NCBI RefSeq assembly: GCF_029968035.1 | Contig: NZ_JASCIQ010000017.1 | Span: forward strand, 1-64,000 | Direction: 5' to 3' | DNA: 64,000 nt | Source: Streptomyces cavernicola | GTDB taxonomy: Bacteria; Actinomycetota; Actinomycetes; Streptomycetales; Streptomycetaceae | Part shown: piece after piece, positions 9,458-17,398 of the stretch | Layout: each line of letters opens with the position of its first letter | Numbering within the stretch: position 1 is the stretch's first letter | The notes under the pieces: generated by a model | What the model saw: only the letters and a program-made list of their open reading frames with translations | What the model was told of the DNA's origin: nothing | Database searches by the model: none | Translations under genes and position numbers: made by a program

Positions 9458-10033
9458 TCACAGCAGTCGGTCGACGAGCCCGTCGATGTAGTCCGGGGCG
9501 AGCGGGACCAGGCCGAACAGGACGCGGATGTACATCGGGGCCAGGACGTGGTCGAGGACGGCGAGCGCGTCGAGTCCGTCGGGCGTGTGCTCGCCGCGCT
9601 CGCGGGCGCGGTCGAGCACGGCCTGCAGCTGCCGCATGCGCTCGGCGAACAGGTCGTCACCGGCCTTCAGGCCCTGCGGGCCGTCGCCCGACAGGGCGAC
9701 GGCCAGGCGCACCACCGCAAGACCGTCGGGTCCGGTGATCTCGCGGGCGACCTGGGCCGCGTACGTGCGCAGGTCGCCGTCCAGGCTTCCGGTGTCGGGC
9801 ATCGGCGACCGGGCGTTGAGGCGGGTGAGCGCCACGTCGGTGAGCAGGGACTCCAGGTTGCCCCACCGGCGGTAGACGCTGCTGTCGGCGACGCCCGCGC
9901 GGGCCGCTACCTCGCCGACGGTGAAGTTGCCGTAGCCGCGCTCGCTGATCAGGTCGGTGACGGCCTGGTGCACCTGCGCGCCGACGCGGGCGCTGCGTCC
10001 GCCGGGCCGCTGGGCTCGCTGTCGCTCGTTCAT
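9458..10033 (-). CDS. TetR-family regulator of the adjacent MFS exporter
   Basis: A 191-residue TetR protein. The N-terminal helix-turn-helix is plain: FTVGEVAARAGVADSSVYRRWGNLESLL, at about residues 38-65. The C-terminal part (LDHVLAPMYIRVLFGLVPLAPDYIDGLVDRLL) matches the TetR_C ligand-binding half of regulators beside drug exporters. It is divergent from an EmrB/QacA-type transporter, and the intergenic region has two related inverted-repeat sites. The usual arrangement would have it repress both genes until a small amphipathic ligand releases it. Confidence 0.9.
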   Translation of the reverse strand: MNERQRAQRPGGRSARVGAQVHQAVTDLISERGYGNFTVGEVAARAGVADSSVYRRWGNLESLLTDVALTRLNARSPMPDTGSLDGDLRTYAAQVAREITGPDGLAVVRLAVALSGDGPQGLKAGDDLFAERMRQLQAVLDRARERGEHTPDGLDALAVLDHVLAPMYIRVLFGLVPLAPDYIDGLVDRLL

Positions 10034-10044
10034 GCCCCCACCTT

Positions 10045-10065
10045 AACGCAGTCGAGACTTGCGTT
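10045..10065 (-). promoter_or_regulatory. Candidate TetR operator, site 1
   Basis: An inverted repeat with AACGC and GCGTT outer arms and an inner AGTC-GA-GACT palindrome, centred 22 bases upstream of the tetR start codon. Read on the minus strand it matches site 2 at 16 of 21 positions. Confidence 0.6.
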
Positions 10066-10101
10066 TACGACGGGATCTCCCTACAGTCCGCACAGTCCAC
10101 T

Positions 10102-10122
10102 AACGCAGCCATCGACTGCTTT
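10102..10122 (+). promoter_or_regulatory. Candidate TetR operator, site 2
   Basis: AACGCAGCCATCGACTGCTTT, 57 bases from site 1 and in the opposite orientation, shares the blocks AACGCA and TCGACTGC with it. It lies about 85-105 bases before the MFS start, a fitting position for repressing that promoter. Confidence 0.5.
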
Positions 10123-10206
10123 AAAGCGCTCAGGTGTGTCGCCGTCCGGGGTCCGGGGTCCGGGGTGACCGCGGCCGGGCGCGACCACCGACCGAGGGGG
10201 ATCTCC

Positions 10207-11676
10207 ATGGCCGTACCGCCTGCGACCGTAGGCAGCCGACCCGGCAGGGCCGTGCTGCTCACGGTGACCTGTCTGGGCCAGTTCATGGTGCTGCTCGACA
10301 ACACGATCGTCGGGGCGGCGCTGCCCGACATGCAGCAGCGCCTGCACACGGGCCTGACCGGCCTGCAGTGGATCGTCGACGCGTACGTACTCCTCGTCGC
10401 CATGCTGCTGCTGTCCGGCGGTGTCTTCGCCGACCGGTTCGGCCGCAAGCGGGTGTACCTGACCGGCGTCGCGGTGTTCACCGTCGCCTCGCTGGTGTGC
10501 GCCCTCGCGCCCTCGCTCGGCTGGCTGGTCGCCGGCCGGGTGCTGCAGGGCATCGGGGCCGCGGCGCTCAGCCCCGCCTCGCTCGCCCTGCTCGCCGCCG
10601 CCCATCCCGTACCGCAGGAACGCATGAAGGCCATCGGGCTGTGGGCCGGGCTCAGCGGCATCGGTCTCGCCGTGGGGCCCGTGGCCGGCGGCGTGCTGAC
10701 CGAGGCCTTCGGCTGGCCCGCGATCTTCCTGGTCAACCTGCCCATCGGCGTGGTCCTGCTGGTCGTCGGCCTGCGCACCCTGGAAGAGAGCCGCAACCCG
10801 AGCGCCCCCGCCATCGACGTCCCGGGCACGGTGCTCTCCGTCCTGGGCGTGGGCGTGCTGACCTACGGACTCATCGAGGGCGGCGCCCGCGGTTGGACCT
10901 CGCCGGTGATCCTCGGCAGCTTCGCCGCCGCGGCGGTCCTCCTCGCCGCCTTCGTCGCCGTCGAAGCCCGCCGCGCCGCCCCGATGCTGCCGCTACGGCT
11001 GTTCAGGGAGCGCCTGTTCACCGTCGCCAACACCGCCATGGTGGTGGTCGGGTTCGCGCTCATGGGCTCGTCGTTCTTCTTCTCCCAGTTCTTCGTGTAC
11101 GTCCAGGGCAGCTCGATCCTGTGGGCAGGCCTGCAGACCCTGCCGATGTCCCTCGCCATGGTGGTCGTCAGCCCGTACGCGGGCCGGCTCGCCGCCCGCC
11201 ACGGCTTCCGCGTCGTGGTCACCGCCGGCCTGGCCCTGGCAGGACTGGGACTCCTCGCGCTCGGCACGGTGCACGCCGACACCGGCTACGGGAACGTGTG
11301 GTGGCGCCTCGCGGTCGTCGGCACCGGCTTCGCCCTGACCATGTCCCCGCTGACGGGAGCCGCCATCCAGGCGGTCGACCCGCAGGAGGGCGGCCTCGCC
11401 TCGGGCGTCAGCAGCACCACCCGGCAGATCGGCGCCGTGCTCGGTGTGGCGGTGCTCGGAGCCGTCGTCCGCACCCGGCAGTCCGACGGCGCCTCCTTCG
11501 AGGCCGGCCTCGACAGCGCCTTCCTCGCCGCCGGCGCCATCACATCGGCCACCGCCGTGTTCACCGGCCTGTGGCTTGCGAGGTCCAAGCCCGCGGAAGG
11601 ACCCGGGACACCGCGCCGCACCACCGATCCGGACGCGGCCCCCATCTCGAACAAGGCGTCCACGACCGGCAGTTGA
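10207..11676 (+). CDS. DHA2-family MFS multidrug exporter (EmrB/QacA type)
   Basis: A 489-residue membrane protein with about 14 hydrophobic helices. Helix 1 carries the DHA motif LDNTIVGAALPDM. The loop 2-3 motif is GGVFADRFGRKRVY, and motif C is recognisable in helix 5 (GIGLAVGPVAGGVLTE). It would export drugs or an endogenous metabolite using the proton gradient. ATG 10207 is preferred over an in-frame GTG at 10165 because a GAGGGG ribosome site sits about 8 bases before it. Divergent tetR and the two operator-like sites point to ligand-induced expression. Confidence 0.92.
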   Translation: MAVPPATVGSRPGRAVLLTVTCLGQFMVLLDNTIVGAALPDMQQRLHTGLTGLQWIVDAYVLLVAMLLLSGGVFADRFGRKRVYLTGVAVFTVASLVCALAPSLGWLVAGRVLQGIGAAALSPASLALLAAAHPVPQERMKAIGLWAGLSGIGLAVGPVAGGVLTEAFGWPAIFLVNLPIGVVLLVVGLRTLEESRNPSAPAIDVPGTVLSVLGVGVLTYGLIEGGARGWTSPVILGSFAAAAVLLAAFVAVEARRAAPMLPLRLFRERLFTVANTAMVVVGFALMGSSFFFSQFFVYVQGSSILWAGLQTLPMSLAMVVVSPYAGRLAARHGFRVVVTAGLALAGLGLLALGTVHADTGYGNVWWRLAVVGTGFALTMSPLTGAAIQAVDPQEGGLASGVSSTTRQIGAVLGVAVLGAVVRTRQSDGASFEAGLDSAFLAAGAITSATAVFTGLWLARSKPAEGPGTPRRTTDPDAAPISNKASTTGS

Positions 11677-11686
11677 CGACAAGGCT

Positions 11687-11746
11687 CAGGGACCCGCCGC
11701 CTCAACCGGGCGGCTCACAGGGACCCGCCGCCTCAAGCAGGCGGCC
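11687..11746. terminator. Duplicated hairpin between convergent genes
   Basis: A 19-base direct repeat (CAGGGACCCGCCGCCTCAA) occurs at 11687 and 11718. Each copy begins a hairpin: GCCGCC/GGCGGC at 11696-11714 and a perfect GCCGCCT/AGGCGGC stem with a 5-base loop at 11727-11745. The second stem overlaps the stop codon of the minus-strand monooxygenase. Probably a bidirectional terminator that was duplicated. Confidence 0.6.
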
Positions 11747-12803
11747 TGCCCGCCGTCAGGAACAGCCGCATCGCCGCGTCCCGTGCCGGGGCGACGGGCA
11801 GGCGGGTGTGGACGGCCCGGTTCAGCAGGCGGGCGGCGCGGGCGAGGCGTTGGGTGGCCGGGCGGCGGGTCGCGTCGTAGGCCGTGAGGGCCTCCGGCAC
11901 CCGCGTGCGGGCGGTGAGCCGGCGGGTCAGGGCGACGGCGTCGGCCAGGGCCTCGCAGGCGCCGCGCCCCAGGTCGGGGGTCATGGCGTGGGCGGCGTCG
12001 CCGACGAGGGCGATGTTCCCGCTGACGTAGGCGGGCAGCGGCACGGCGAGGTCGTACAGGTCGTTGCGGTGTACGGAGGCCTCCCCGAGGTGGTCCAGGA
12101 TCTCGCGCACGCCCGGGTGCCAGCCCCCGAACCGGCGGTGCAGCGCGGCGAGTTCACCGCCCGCCGGGGTCGCGCGCTCGGGAGCGCGCACGCAGGCGAA
12201 CCAGTTCGCGCGGCCGCCCGCACGCGGGGTGACGCCGAAGCGCGCGCTGTCGCCCCAGGTCTCGGTCATGCCCGGCGCGTCGACGTCGGCCGTGCCGTGC
12301 CAGGCGGTCACGCCGCAGTAGCGGGGCCGGTGCGCGTCGCCGAAGAGGACGGTCCGGGCCCGGCTGCGCAGTCCGTCGGCGGCGACCACCACGTCGTACC
12401 GGGAAGTCAGGGCGCGTACGTCGGGCACGGGCTCGCCGTAGCGGACGACGCCGTCGTCGAGGGCGTCGGAGAGCGCACCGAGGAGCGCGGGACGGGAGAT
12501 CACCCGCACGGCGTCGCCGGTACGGCGGCGCAACGCCGCCATGTCGACGTTCCCGATCAGGGCGCCGTCGGCCCGCACGAACCTGCCGTCGGCCGCCGCA
12601 CGGGAGCGTGCGCGGGCCGTGTCGCCGAGGCCGAGGGCGTCGAGGGCGTGGAGTCCGCCCGGCCAGAGTCCGAGGGAGGTCCCCGTGGCGGGCCGGGCGG
12701 GGGCGCGCTCGCGCACCTCGACGTCCCAGCCCGCGGCGCGCAGTCCGACGGCGGTGGCGAGACCGCCTATCCCGGCGCCGACGACGATCGCTGTTCCGGT
12801 CAT
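11733..12803 (-). CDS. FAD-dependent aromatic-type monooxygenase
   Basis: A 356-residue flavoprotein of the p-hydroxybenzoate hydroxylase fold. Residues 6-14 hold the Rossmann GAGIGG motif. The middle has the VVAADGLRSRAR segment (DG motif). Near residue 270 is GDAAHAMTPDLGRGACEALADAVAL, which binds FAD ribityl and pyrophosphate. It is shorter than classic two-domain hydroxylases and lacks the thioredoxin-like tail, as in the salicylate or zeaxanthin epoxidase-like group. The substrate is unknown. It is divergent from a TetR gene with two identical palindromes between them, so inducible expression is likely. Confidence 0.9.
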   Translation of the reverse strand: MTGTAIVVGAGIGGLATAVGLRAAGWDVEVRERAPARPATGTSLGLWPGGLHALDALGLGDTARARSRAAADGRFVRADGALIGNVDMAALRRRTGDAVRVISRPALLGALSDALDDGVVRYGEPVPDVRALTSRYDVVVAADGLRSRARTVLFGDAHRPRYCGVTAWHGTADVDAPGMTETWGDSARFGVTPRAGGRANWFACVRAPERATPAGGELAALHRRFGGWHPGVREILDHLGEASVHRNDLYDLAVPLPAYVSGNIALVGDAAHAMTPDLGRGACEALADAVALTRRLTARTRVPEALTAYDATRRPATQRLARAARLLNRAVHTRLPVAPARDAAMRLFLTAGRPPA

Positions 12804-12813
12804 GCCCGGGAGG

Positions 12814-12851
12814 CTACTATGTTTGTAGTGCTCGCACTATGTTTGTAGTGC
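12814..12851. promoter_or_regulatory. Tandem palindromic operators (two identical copies, 20 bp apart)
   Basis: ACTATGTTTGTAGTG occurs at 12816-12830 and again at 12836-12850. The second copy sits in the perfect 18-base inverted repeat GCACTATGTTTGTAGTGC (12834-12851); the first has ACTA/TAGT arms. Centres are 20 bases apart, two helical turns. The first copy begins only 13 bases upstream of the monooxygenase start codon (12803), where bound repressor would block transcription. Confidence 0.75.
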
Positions 12852-12913
12852 ACGTCGCTGCGGGTGTAGCGGTCGGGCGAGCGCGGCGGTCGACGGAGCG
12901 GAGCCGGATTCGT

Positions 12914-13513
12914 ATGGCGGGCAGGCGTGAGCAAGTTCTGGACGCGGCCGTGGAGATCCTCGGCACGGGCGGGCTGAGGCGCCTCACGTACCAGGCCGTC
13001 GACGCCGCCGCGAACGCGCCCGCAGGCACCGCGTCCAACCACTTCCGCAGCCGCGACCTGCTCGTGGCCGGCGTCGTGGACCACCTCGAAACCCTCGACG
13101 CCCGCGACTGGGCGGAGTTCGCCGCCGAGCGCACCCCGGAGCACACCTCAGAGCGCACGCCCGAGGGGCCCGAGGCGCTGAGCGCGACGCTCGCCGGACT
13201 CGTCCGGCACGCCCTCGGCCCCGCCCGGCACCGCACCGCCGCCCGCTACACCCTCGCCCTCGAAGGCCTCGCCCGCCCGGCGGTCCGCACCTCACTCGCC
13301 CGCGCGCAGGAGTCCCTCAGGGGCCTGCTCGCACCCTGGCTCGAATCCCTCGGCTCGACCGACCCGGCCGCCCACGGCAGGATCCTCTTCGACTACGTCG
13401 ACGGCGCGATCTTCCACCAAGTCACCCTGCCCACCGAGGACTTCGACCCGGAGCCCGGCATCCGTGCCGTGCTGACGGGGCTGCTCCCGCGAGGCGAGCC
13501 GGGCCGGGACTGA
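12914..13513 (+). CDS. TetR-family regulator of the divergent monooxygenase
   Basis: A 199-residue regulator with the helix-turn-helix RLTYQAVDAAANAPAGTASNHFRSRDLLV at about residues 22-50; the C-terminal half resembles TetR_C_6-type ligand domains. ATG 12914 is chosen because it starts right at MAGRREQVLDAAVEILG, the usual TetR opening. In-frame ATG 12839 lies inside the operator repeat and would add 25 residues without homology. The neighbouring palindromes are the natural autoregulatory site. Confidence 0.88.
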   Translation: MAGRREQVLDAAVEILGTGGLRRLTYQAVDAAANAPAGTASNHFRSRDLLVAGVVDHLETLDARDWAEFAAERTPEHTSERTPEGPEALSATLAGLVRHALGPARHRTAARYTLALEGLARPAVRTSLARAQESLRGLLAPWLESLGSTDPAAHGRILFDYVDGAIFHQVTLPTEDFDPEPGIRAVLTGLLPRGEPGRD

Positions 13514-13605
13514 CGCCCGGCCCGGCACAACTCCGTTGCGGCTGAGGGCAGTTGAGGGGAGTCGGGCAGCGGGCCCGCGTTCCCCCGGTGATACGGTCGT
13601 CCGCC

Positions 13606-13962
13606 ATGGACAAGAGTGCCGTCACCGAGCTGGTCGAGGCGTACATCGCGATCTGGAACGAGTCCGACGACGAGGTCCGGCGGGCGTCCGTGGGCGATGT
13701 GTTCACCCCCGGCGCGACCTACACCGACCCGACCGTCGTGGCCGAAGGGGCCGCCGCCATCGGCGAGTACATCGCCGGCGCGAGGAAGAACTTCACCGGG
13801 ATGCTCTTCACCTTCGACCAGGTGCTGACCCATCACGGCTCCGTCCACTTCGCCTGGCAGGTCGGACCGGCCGGGGGAGTGCCGGTGGTGAGCGGCTTCG
13901 ACGTCGCCTGGTTCGAGGGCGGCCGGATCAGCCGCGTGCACGGGTTCTTCAACGGTTTCTGA
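13606..13962 (+). CDS. NTF2/SnoaL-like protein
   Basis: A 118-residue single-domain protein of the NTF2-like superfamily: EAYIAIWNESDDEVRRASVGDVFTPGATYTDPTVVAEG is the usual helix-strand opening with a hydrophobic pocket, and GGRISRVHGFFNGF the closing strand. Members bind or isomerise small hydrophobic compounds. No catalytic assignment is possible. A short gap follows the tetR gene (92 bases) and the two may share a transcript. ATG 13606 has a weak ribosome site. Confidence 0.8.
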   Translation: MDKSAVTELVEAYIAIWNESDDEVRRASVGDVFTPGATYTDPTVVAEGAAAIGEYIAGARKNFTGMLFTFDQVLTHHGSVHFAWQVGPAGGVPVVSGFDVAWFEGGRISRVHGFFNGF

Positions 13963-14133
13963 CGGAGCGTCAGCACCCTCACCCCGCCCCTCCCGGCCGT
14001 TCGCAAGAGCTGCACGCGCAATTCACCGGACCGACAGCGTGTCAACTCGCGTGCGCGGTGCGTCACCGATGTACTCCGGATGGCGCACTCCCGCCCAGAA
14101 CCTCTCGTCCAGAACACCGGAGGAGCAACACCC

Positions 14134-15204
14134 ATGCCGCTGAAGAGCTACGGCGTGCTCGCCGCCCGTGCCGTCGACCGACGCCGCGAGGGCGCCGCCG
14201 ACGACACGCCCCACTTCCAGATCCACCTCGTCGACGAAGCCGGCACGCACTACCGCGCCGCCGTCAACGTCAAGTCGCAGGAGTCCCCTTCGGAACTGCT
14301 GTATCTCGTCGACGAGAACTTCGCGCACGCCCTCCTTGAGAAGCTCCCCGCCGCGGGCAGCGGCTGGACGGTGCTGCCCACGGACGCGGGCGGCGCCGCA
14401 CTCGACTACGTACGCGGCGAGATGCTCGACCGCGCCGACATGAAGAAGCTCCCGGCGGACGAGCCGGGGCCGGACAACGACCTGGCCGACGTCCTCGACG
14501 AGCACGTCCAGCGCGCCATCGCGGACGCCGACGCGGCCCTGTACGTCTTCGGCGAGCGCTGGGGCCCCGAGGGCGGCACACCGGACAAGATCTTCGGCTT
14601 CGAGCCCGGCAACGGCGTCCACGACGTCCACATGAACCAGGGCAACAGCGAACGGTTCAAGGACCAGGACGGGGTCTGGCAGGACGGCGCCCTGCTGATC
14701 CACCTGCCCGCCGACGACCAGTGGATCGCGCTCTTCCTCGCGTTCCAGTCCCAGTCCTGGAACACCGACGACTCGACGGGCCACGCCGAGGACGCGGACG
14801 ACCGGCCCTCCGAGCCCACCGAGCCGTCCGAGCCCACGGACCCGTCCGGGCCCGGCGGCCCGGGTGACGGCAACACCCCTGCCGTACGCATCCATTCGGC
14901 CCTGGTCAACCCGCAGGGGCCGGCGCCCGAACGCGAGACCATCACCCTGGTCAACGCCTCGCAGGCCGCCGTCGACCTCGGCGGCTGGCACCTCGCCGAC
15001 CGCAACGAACGCCGCGTACCCCTGCCCGCTCAGCGCCTCGAACCCGGCGCCACCTTCACGGTCGCCGCCGCCGACGGCCTCCAGCTGGGCAACCGCGGCG
15101 GCACGATCAGCCTCCTCGACGGCACGGGTGCGACGGTCCACACCGTCACCTACTCCGAGAGCCAGGCCCGCCAGGAGGGCAGCCCGGTCGTCTTCGACGC
15201 GTAG
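14134..15204 (+). CDS. YukJ (DUF2278) protein with C-terminal lamin-tail domain
   Basis: A 356-residue protein. Residues 1-210 match the YukJ/DUF2278 family (MPLKSYGVLAARAVDRRREG at the start, then GVHDVHMNQGN and the WQDGALLIHLP region). A Pro/Ser/Glu/Thr-rich linker of PSEPTEP repeats follows at about 225-250. The last 100 residues form an LTD-like immunoglobulin fold (ETITLVNASQAAVDLGGWHLADRNERRVPLP). LTD domains often bind nucleic acid or anchor at surfaces, but no signal peptide is present. ATG 14134 has a strong GGAGGAG ribosome site. The molecular role of YukJ proteins is unknown. Confidence 0.85.
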   Translation: MPLKSYGVLAARAVDRRREGAADDTPHFQIHLVDEAGTHYRAAVNVKSQESPSELLYLVDENFAHALLEKLPAAGSGWTVLPTDAGGAALDYVRGEMLDRADMKKLPADEPGPDNDLADVLDEHVQRAIADADAALYVFGERWGPEGGTPDKIFGFEPGNGVHDVHMNQGNSERFKDQDGVWQDGALLIHLPADDQWIALFLAFQSQSWNTDDSTGHAEDADDRPSEPTEPSEPTDPSGPGGPGDGNTPAVRIHSALVNPQGPAPERETITLVNASQAAVDLGGWHLADRNERRVPLPAQRLEPGATFTVAAADGLQLGNRGGTISLLDGTGATVHTVTYSESQARQEGSPVVFDA

Positions 15205-15326
15205 GACGCGTAAGCCGAACGGTGCGCCGGGCCCGGCGGGCGCTTCATGTGCGACCCGCCGGGCAGCCGGCCCAACCCCCGGCAGGCCCACCGGAGTTGT
15301 CAGTGGTGCCGGTGAGAATGGCACCC

Positions 15327-16673
15327 ATGACCTACGCCATACCCGTGCCGCTGCCGTCCGCGCTCGTCGAGCACCACGCGATCGACCTGGACCGCAAGTA
15401 CACCCAGGGCTGGGGCATGCACGTCAACGACGTCGCCACCGCCCCCTCCGGAGAGCTCTACGTCCTCTCCCGGGTCCACCGGCACACCTACGGTGTGGCG
15501 GACGACGAGGCCGACCCGGCGAAGGCGGACTTCAGCTACGTGCTGGTGAGCAGGCACGCACCCGACGGGACCCCGCTCGCCGTCGGAGTCTCCGGGCAGA
15601 CCGAGTACCTGCGCCAGGACACGACCTTCGGTGGCCGACTGCCCGGCCTCGGCGAGGACTTGTGGTGGGCGCAGGCGCTGTGCGTCCTGCCCGACGGGAC
15701 GCTCGCGGCAACCGGGGCCGGCGACCAGACCCATCTGGTCACCCCGGATCTCACGACGGTGACCGCCCGCCACGCCATGCCCCGCCGACGCCACGACGAC
15801 GGCCCGCACGACCCGTTCGCCTCGTCGATCAGCACGACCCCGGCCGGCCGACTGCTGTGCACGACCGGCGAGTTCGGGCTCTACAGCTACGGCTCGCTGC
15901 TCGACAACATCGTGTCGATCACCGACCAGCCCCTCACCCCGTACGCGAAGCCGGTCCTGCGGGCCCTCGCCGCCATGGAGGCCGAGCCCGTCAGGCAGAC
16001 CGAGGCGGAGCTGCGGCCCGGCGTGCTGTACCAGGGAGAGCCGGTCGGCATGGGCCACCGGCCGCGCCCCTCGCTGACGGAACACCTCACCGAGCTGGAG
16101 CCGACCGCCCGGCTGTGGGACTGGCGCGACGCCCGCCTCGGCCGGCCCGCTGTCGTACGGGAGGACCTGTTCGTCGTCCCCGTCTACGGCCACATCTACC
16201 GCGGCGGAAGTCGCGGCCAGAGGTTCGCGTTCACGCTGATCAGCGACCAGGGGGAGTTCGTCGGCCAGTTGGGCGGCATGCACCTGCACCGCGACTCGCC
16301 GTTCACCGGCCACTGCTTCGAGATCGTCGCCGACCCCGTCAGCGAGCGGATCTACCACCTCAACCGCTACGGCCTCTTCGCCTGGACCGCCACAGGGGTG
16401 CGGGCCCAACGCCTCGACCTGGAGGACAAGCGCTACCGACTCCTCAAGCACTTCACCCTCGCCGACTGCACCCCCGCAGGCGACCTGATCCTCGTCCACC
16501 GCACCCAGCACCTGCTGCTCCGCATCCCCCGCCCCGACTCGCTCGGCGACCTCGGCCAGGCGGCGGAGGACGCCCTGCGCGCCTACGCCAAGGAGCGCAC
16601 CGCCCTCAAGAAGCAGTGGAGCCCGGCGAGTTGGCACTGGACCGACGACACCGCCCCCGTGCACCGCCTCTGA
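15327..16673 (+). CDS. Hypothetical protein, possible beta-propeller
   Basis: A 448-residue soluble protein that I do not recognise. It has recurring strand-turn units of propeller type: NDVATAPSGELYVLSRVH, WAQALCVLPDGTLAATGAG, SISTTPAGRLLCTTGEFG, CFEIVADPVSERIYHLNRYGLFAW and DCTPAGDLILVHR. These look like NHL/SMP-30-like blades, so a sugar- or peptide-binding, or lactonase-like, propeller is possible. There is no signal peptide. ATG 15327 is preferred to ATG 15318 because a GGTGAGA site lies 9 bases before it. It appears to be a single transcription unit. Confidence 0.75.
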   Translation: MTYAIPVPLPSALVEHHAIDLDRKYTQGWGMHVNDVATAPSGELYVLSRVHRHTYGVADDEADPAKADFSYVLVSRHAPDGTPLAVGVSGQTEYLRQDTTFGGRLPGLGEDLWWAQALCVLPDGTLAATGAGDQTHLVTPDLTTVTARHAMPRRRHDDGPHDPFASSISTTPAGRLLCTTGEFGLYSYGSLLDNIVSITDQPLTPYAKPVLRALAAMEAEPVRQTEAELRPGVLYQGEPVGMGHRPRPSLTEHLTELEPTARLWDWRDARLGRPAVVREDLFVVPVYGHIYRGGSRGQRFAFTLISDQGEFVGQLGGMHLHRDSPFTGHCFEIVADPVSERIYHLNRYGLFAWTATGVRAQRLDLEDKRYRLLKHFTLADCTPAGDLILVHRTQHLLLRIPRPDSLGDLGQAAEDALRAYAKERTALKKQWSPASWHWTDDTAPVHRL

Positions 16674-16893
16674 CCGCCCGCGCTCCGCGTTCAGACCTGA
16701 CACCGCTTCAACCGCCCCGAACCGCACCGCAGTCGAACCCACATGGCCGATCCGCGCCCGCGTGGCGCCCTCGACCGGAGGGTGCGGCCTGAAGGGTGAA
16801 CCTTCCGAGCGAGCCGGATCTTGAAGTTGCCCGCACGGTAGCTGTGCAGTGTGCCCGCGACGGAAGCGGGATCGATCGTGGTGAGGAAAGACC

Positions 16894-17196
16894 ATGCGTT
16901 CACGAGCACTACTGATCTCTCTGGCGGCAGCGGCCTCGACCCTGGGCATGGTGGCGCCCGCACAGGCCGCCGACGCCGGAGATGTCGTCGTCTTCTCCAC
17001 CGAATTCCAGCCTCTGGACACCTACGAGAACCCGCAGGGCTGCCACAAGCTGCCGCTGGCCGCGCACACGCTGACCAACCGGACCGACAAGCCGGTGACC
17101 GTCCACGCCGACCCGTTCTGCGTGACCCCGGGGCTCACCATCATGCCCGGGTACGGATCCCACGTGGCGCCGGGCACCGGATCGTTCTCCGTCTGA
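16894..17196 (+). CDS. Small secreted protein with one disulfide pair
   Basis: A 100-residue protein with a clear Sec signal peptide (MRSRALLISLAAAASTLG..APAQA, cleavage near residue 26). The mature 74 residues are polar and beta-rich with just two Cys (in PQGCHKLP and DPFCVTPG), probably disulfide-bonded. Function unknown; small abundant secreted proteins of this type are common in Streptomyces. A GAGGAAAG ribosome site precedes the ATG and a strong terminator follows. The 220 bases upstream (16674-16893) hold no gene and no promoter I could place with confidence. Confidence 0.82.
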   Translation: MRSRALLISLAAAASTLGMVAPAQAADAGDVVVFSTEFQPLDTYENPQGCHKLPLAAHTLTNRTDKPVTVHADPFCVTPGLTIMPGYGSHVAPGTGSFSV

Positions 17197-17215
17197 GCAC
17201 AGCCTGAACTCACAA

Positions 17216-17248
17216 GGTGCGGCCCCCTCCTCCGAGCGGGGCCGCACC
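17216..17248 (+). terminator. Rho-independent-type terminator
   Basis: A perfect 11-base stem GGTGCGGCCCC / GGGGCCGCACC with an 11-base loop lies 19 bases after the stop of the small secreted protein. Confidence 0.85.
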
Positions 17249-17398
17249 TGTGCGTGCGGGCGGGGTAGAGGGGGGCGAGCTTGTACCCCCCACAAACCCG
17301 ACCTGTCACGCCCGGTACAGAAGCGGTTTCCTCGAATCGCGCACCGGCCACGGCACCCGCCGACCGTCGCGCCCCTTCCTCCACCGATCGACTTCGCG

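Noticed and set aside
15300..17021. 573-codon minus-strand frame opposite the propeller-like gene
   Set aside because: Spans two plus-strand genes and an intergenic region and shows no domain.
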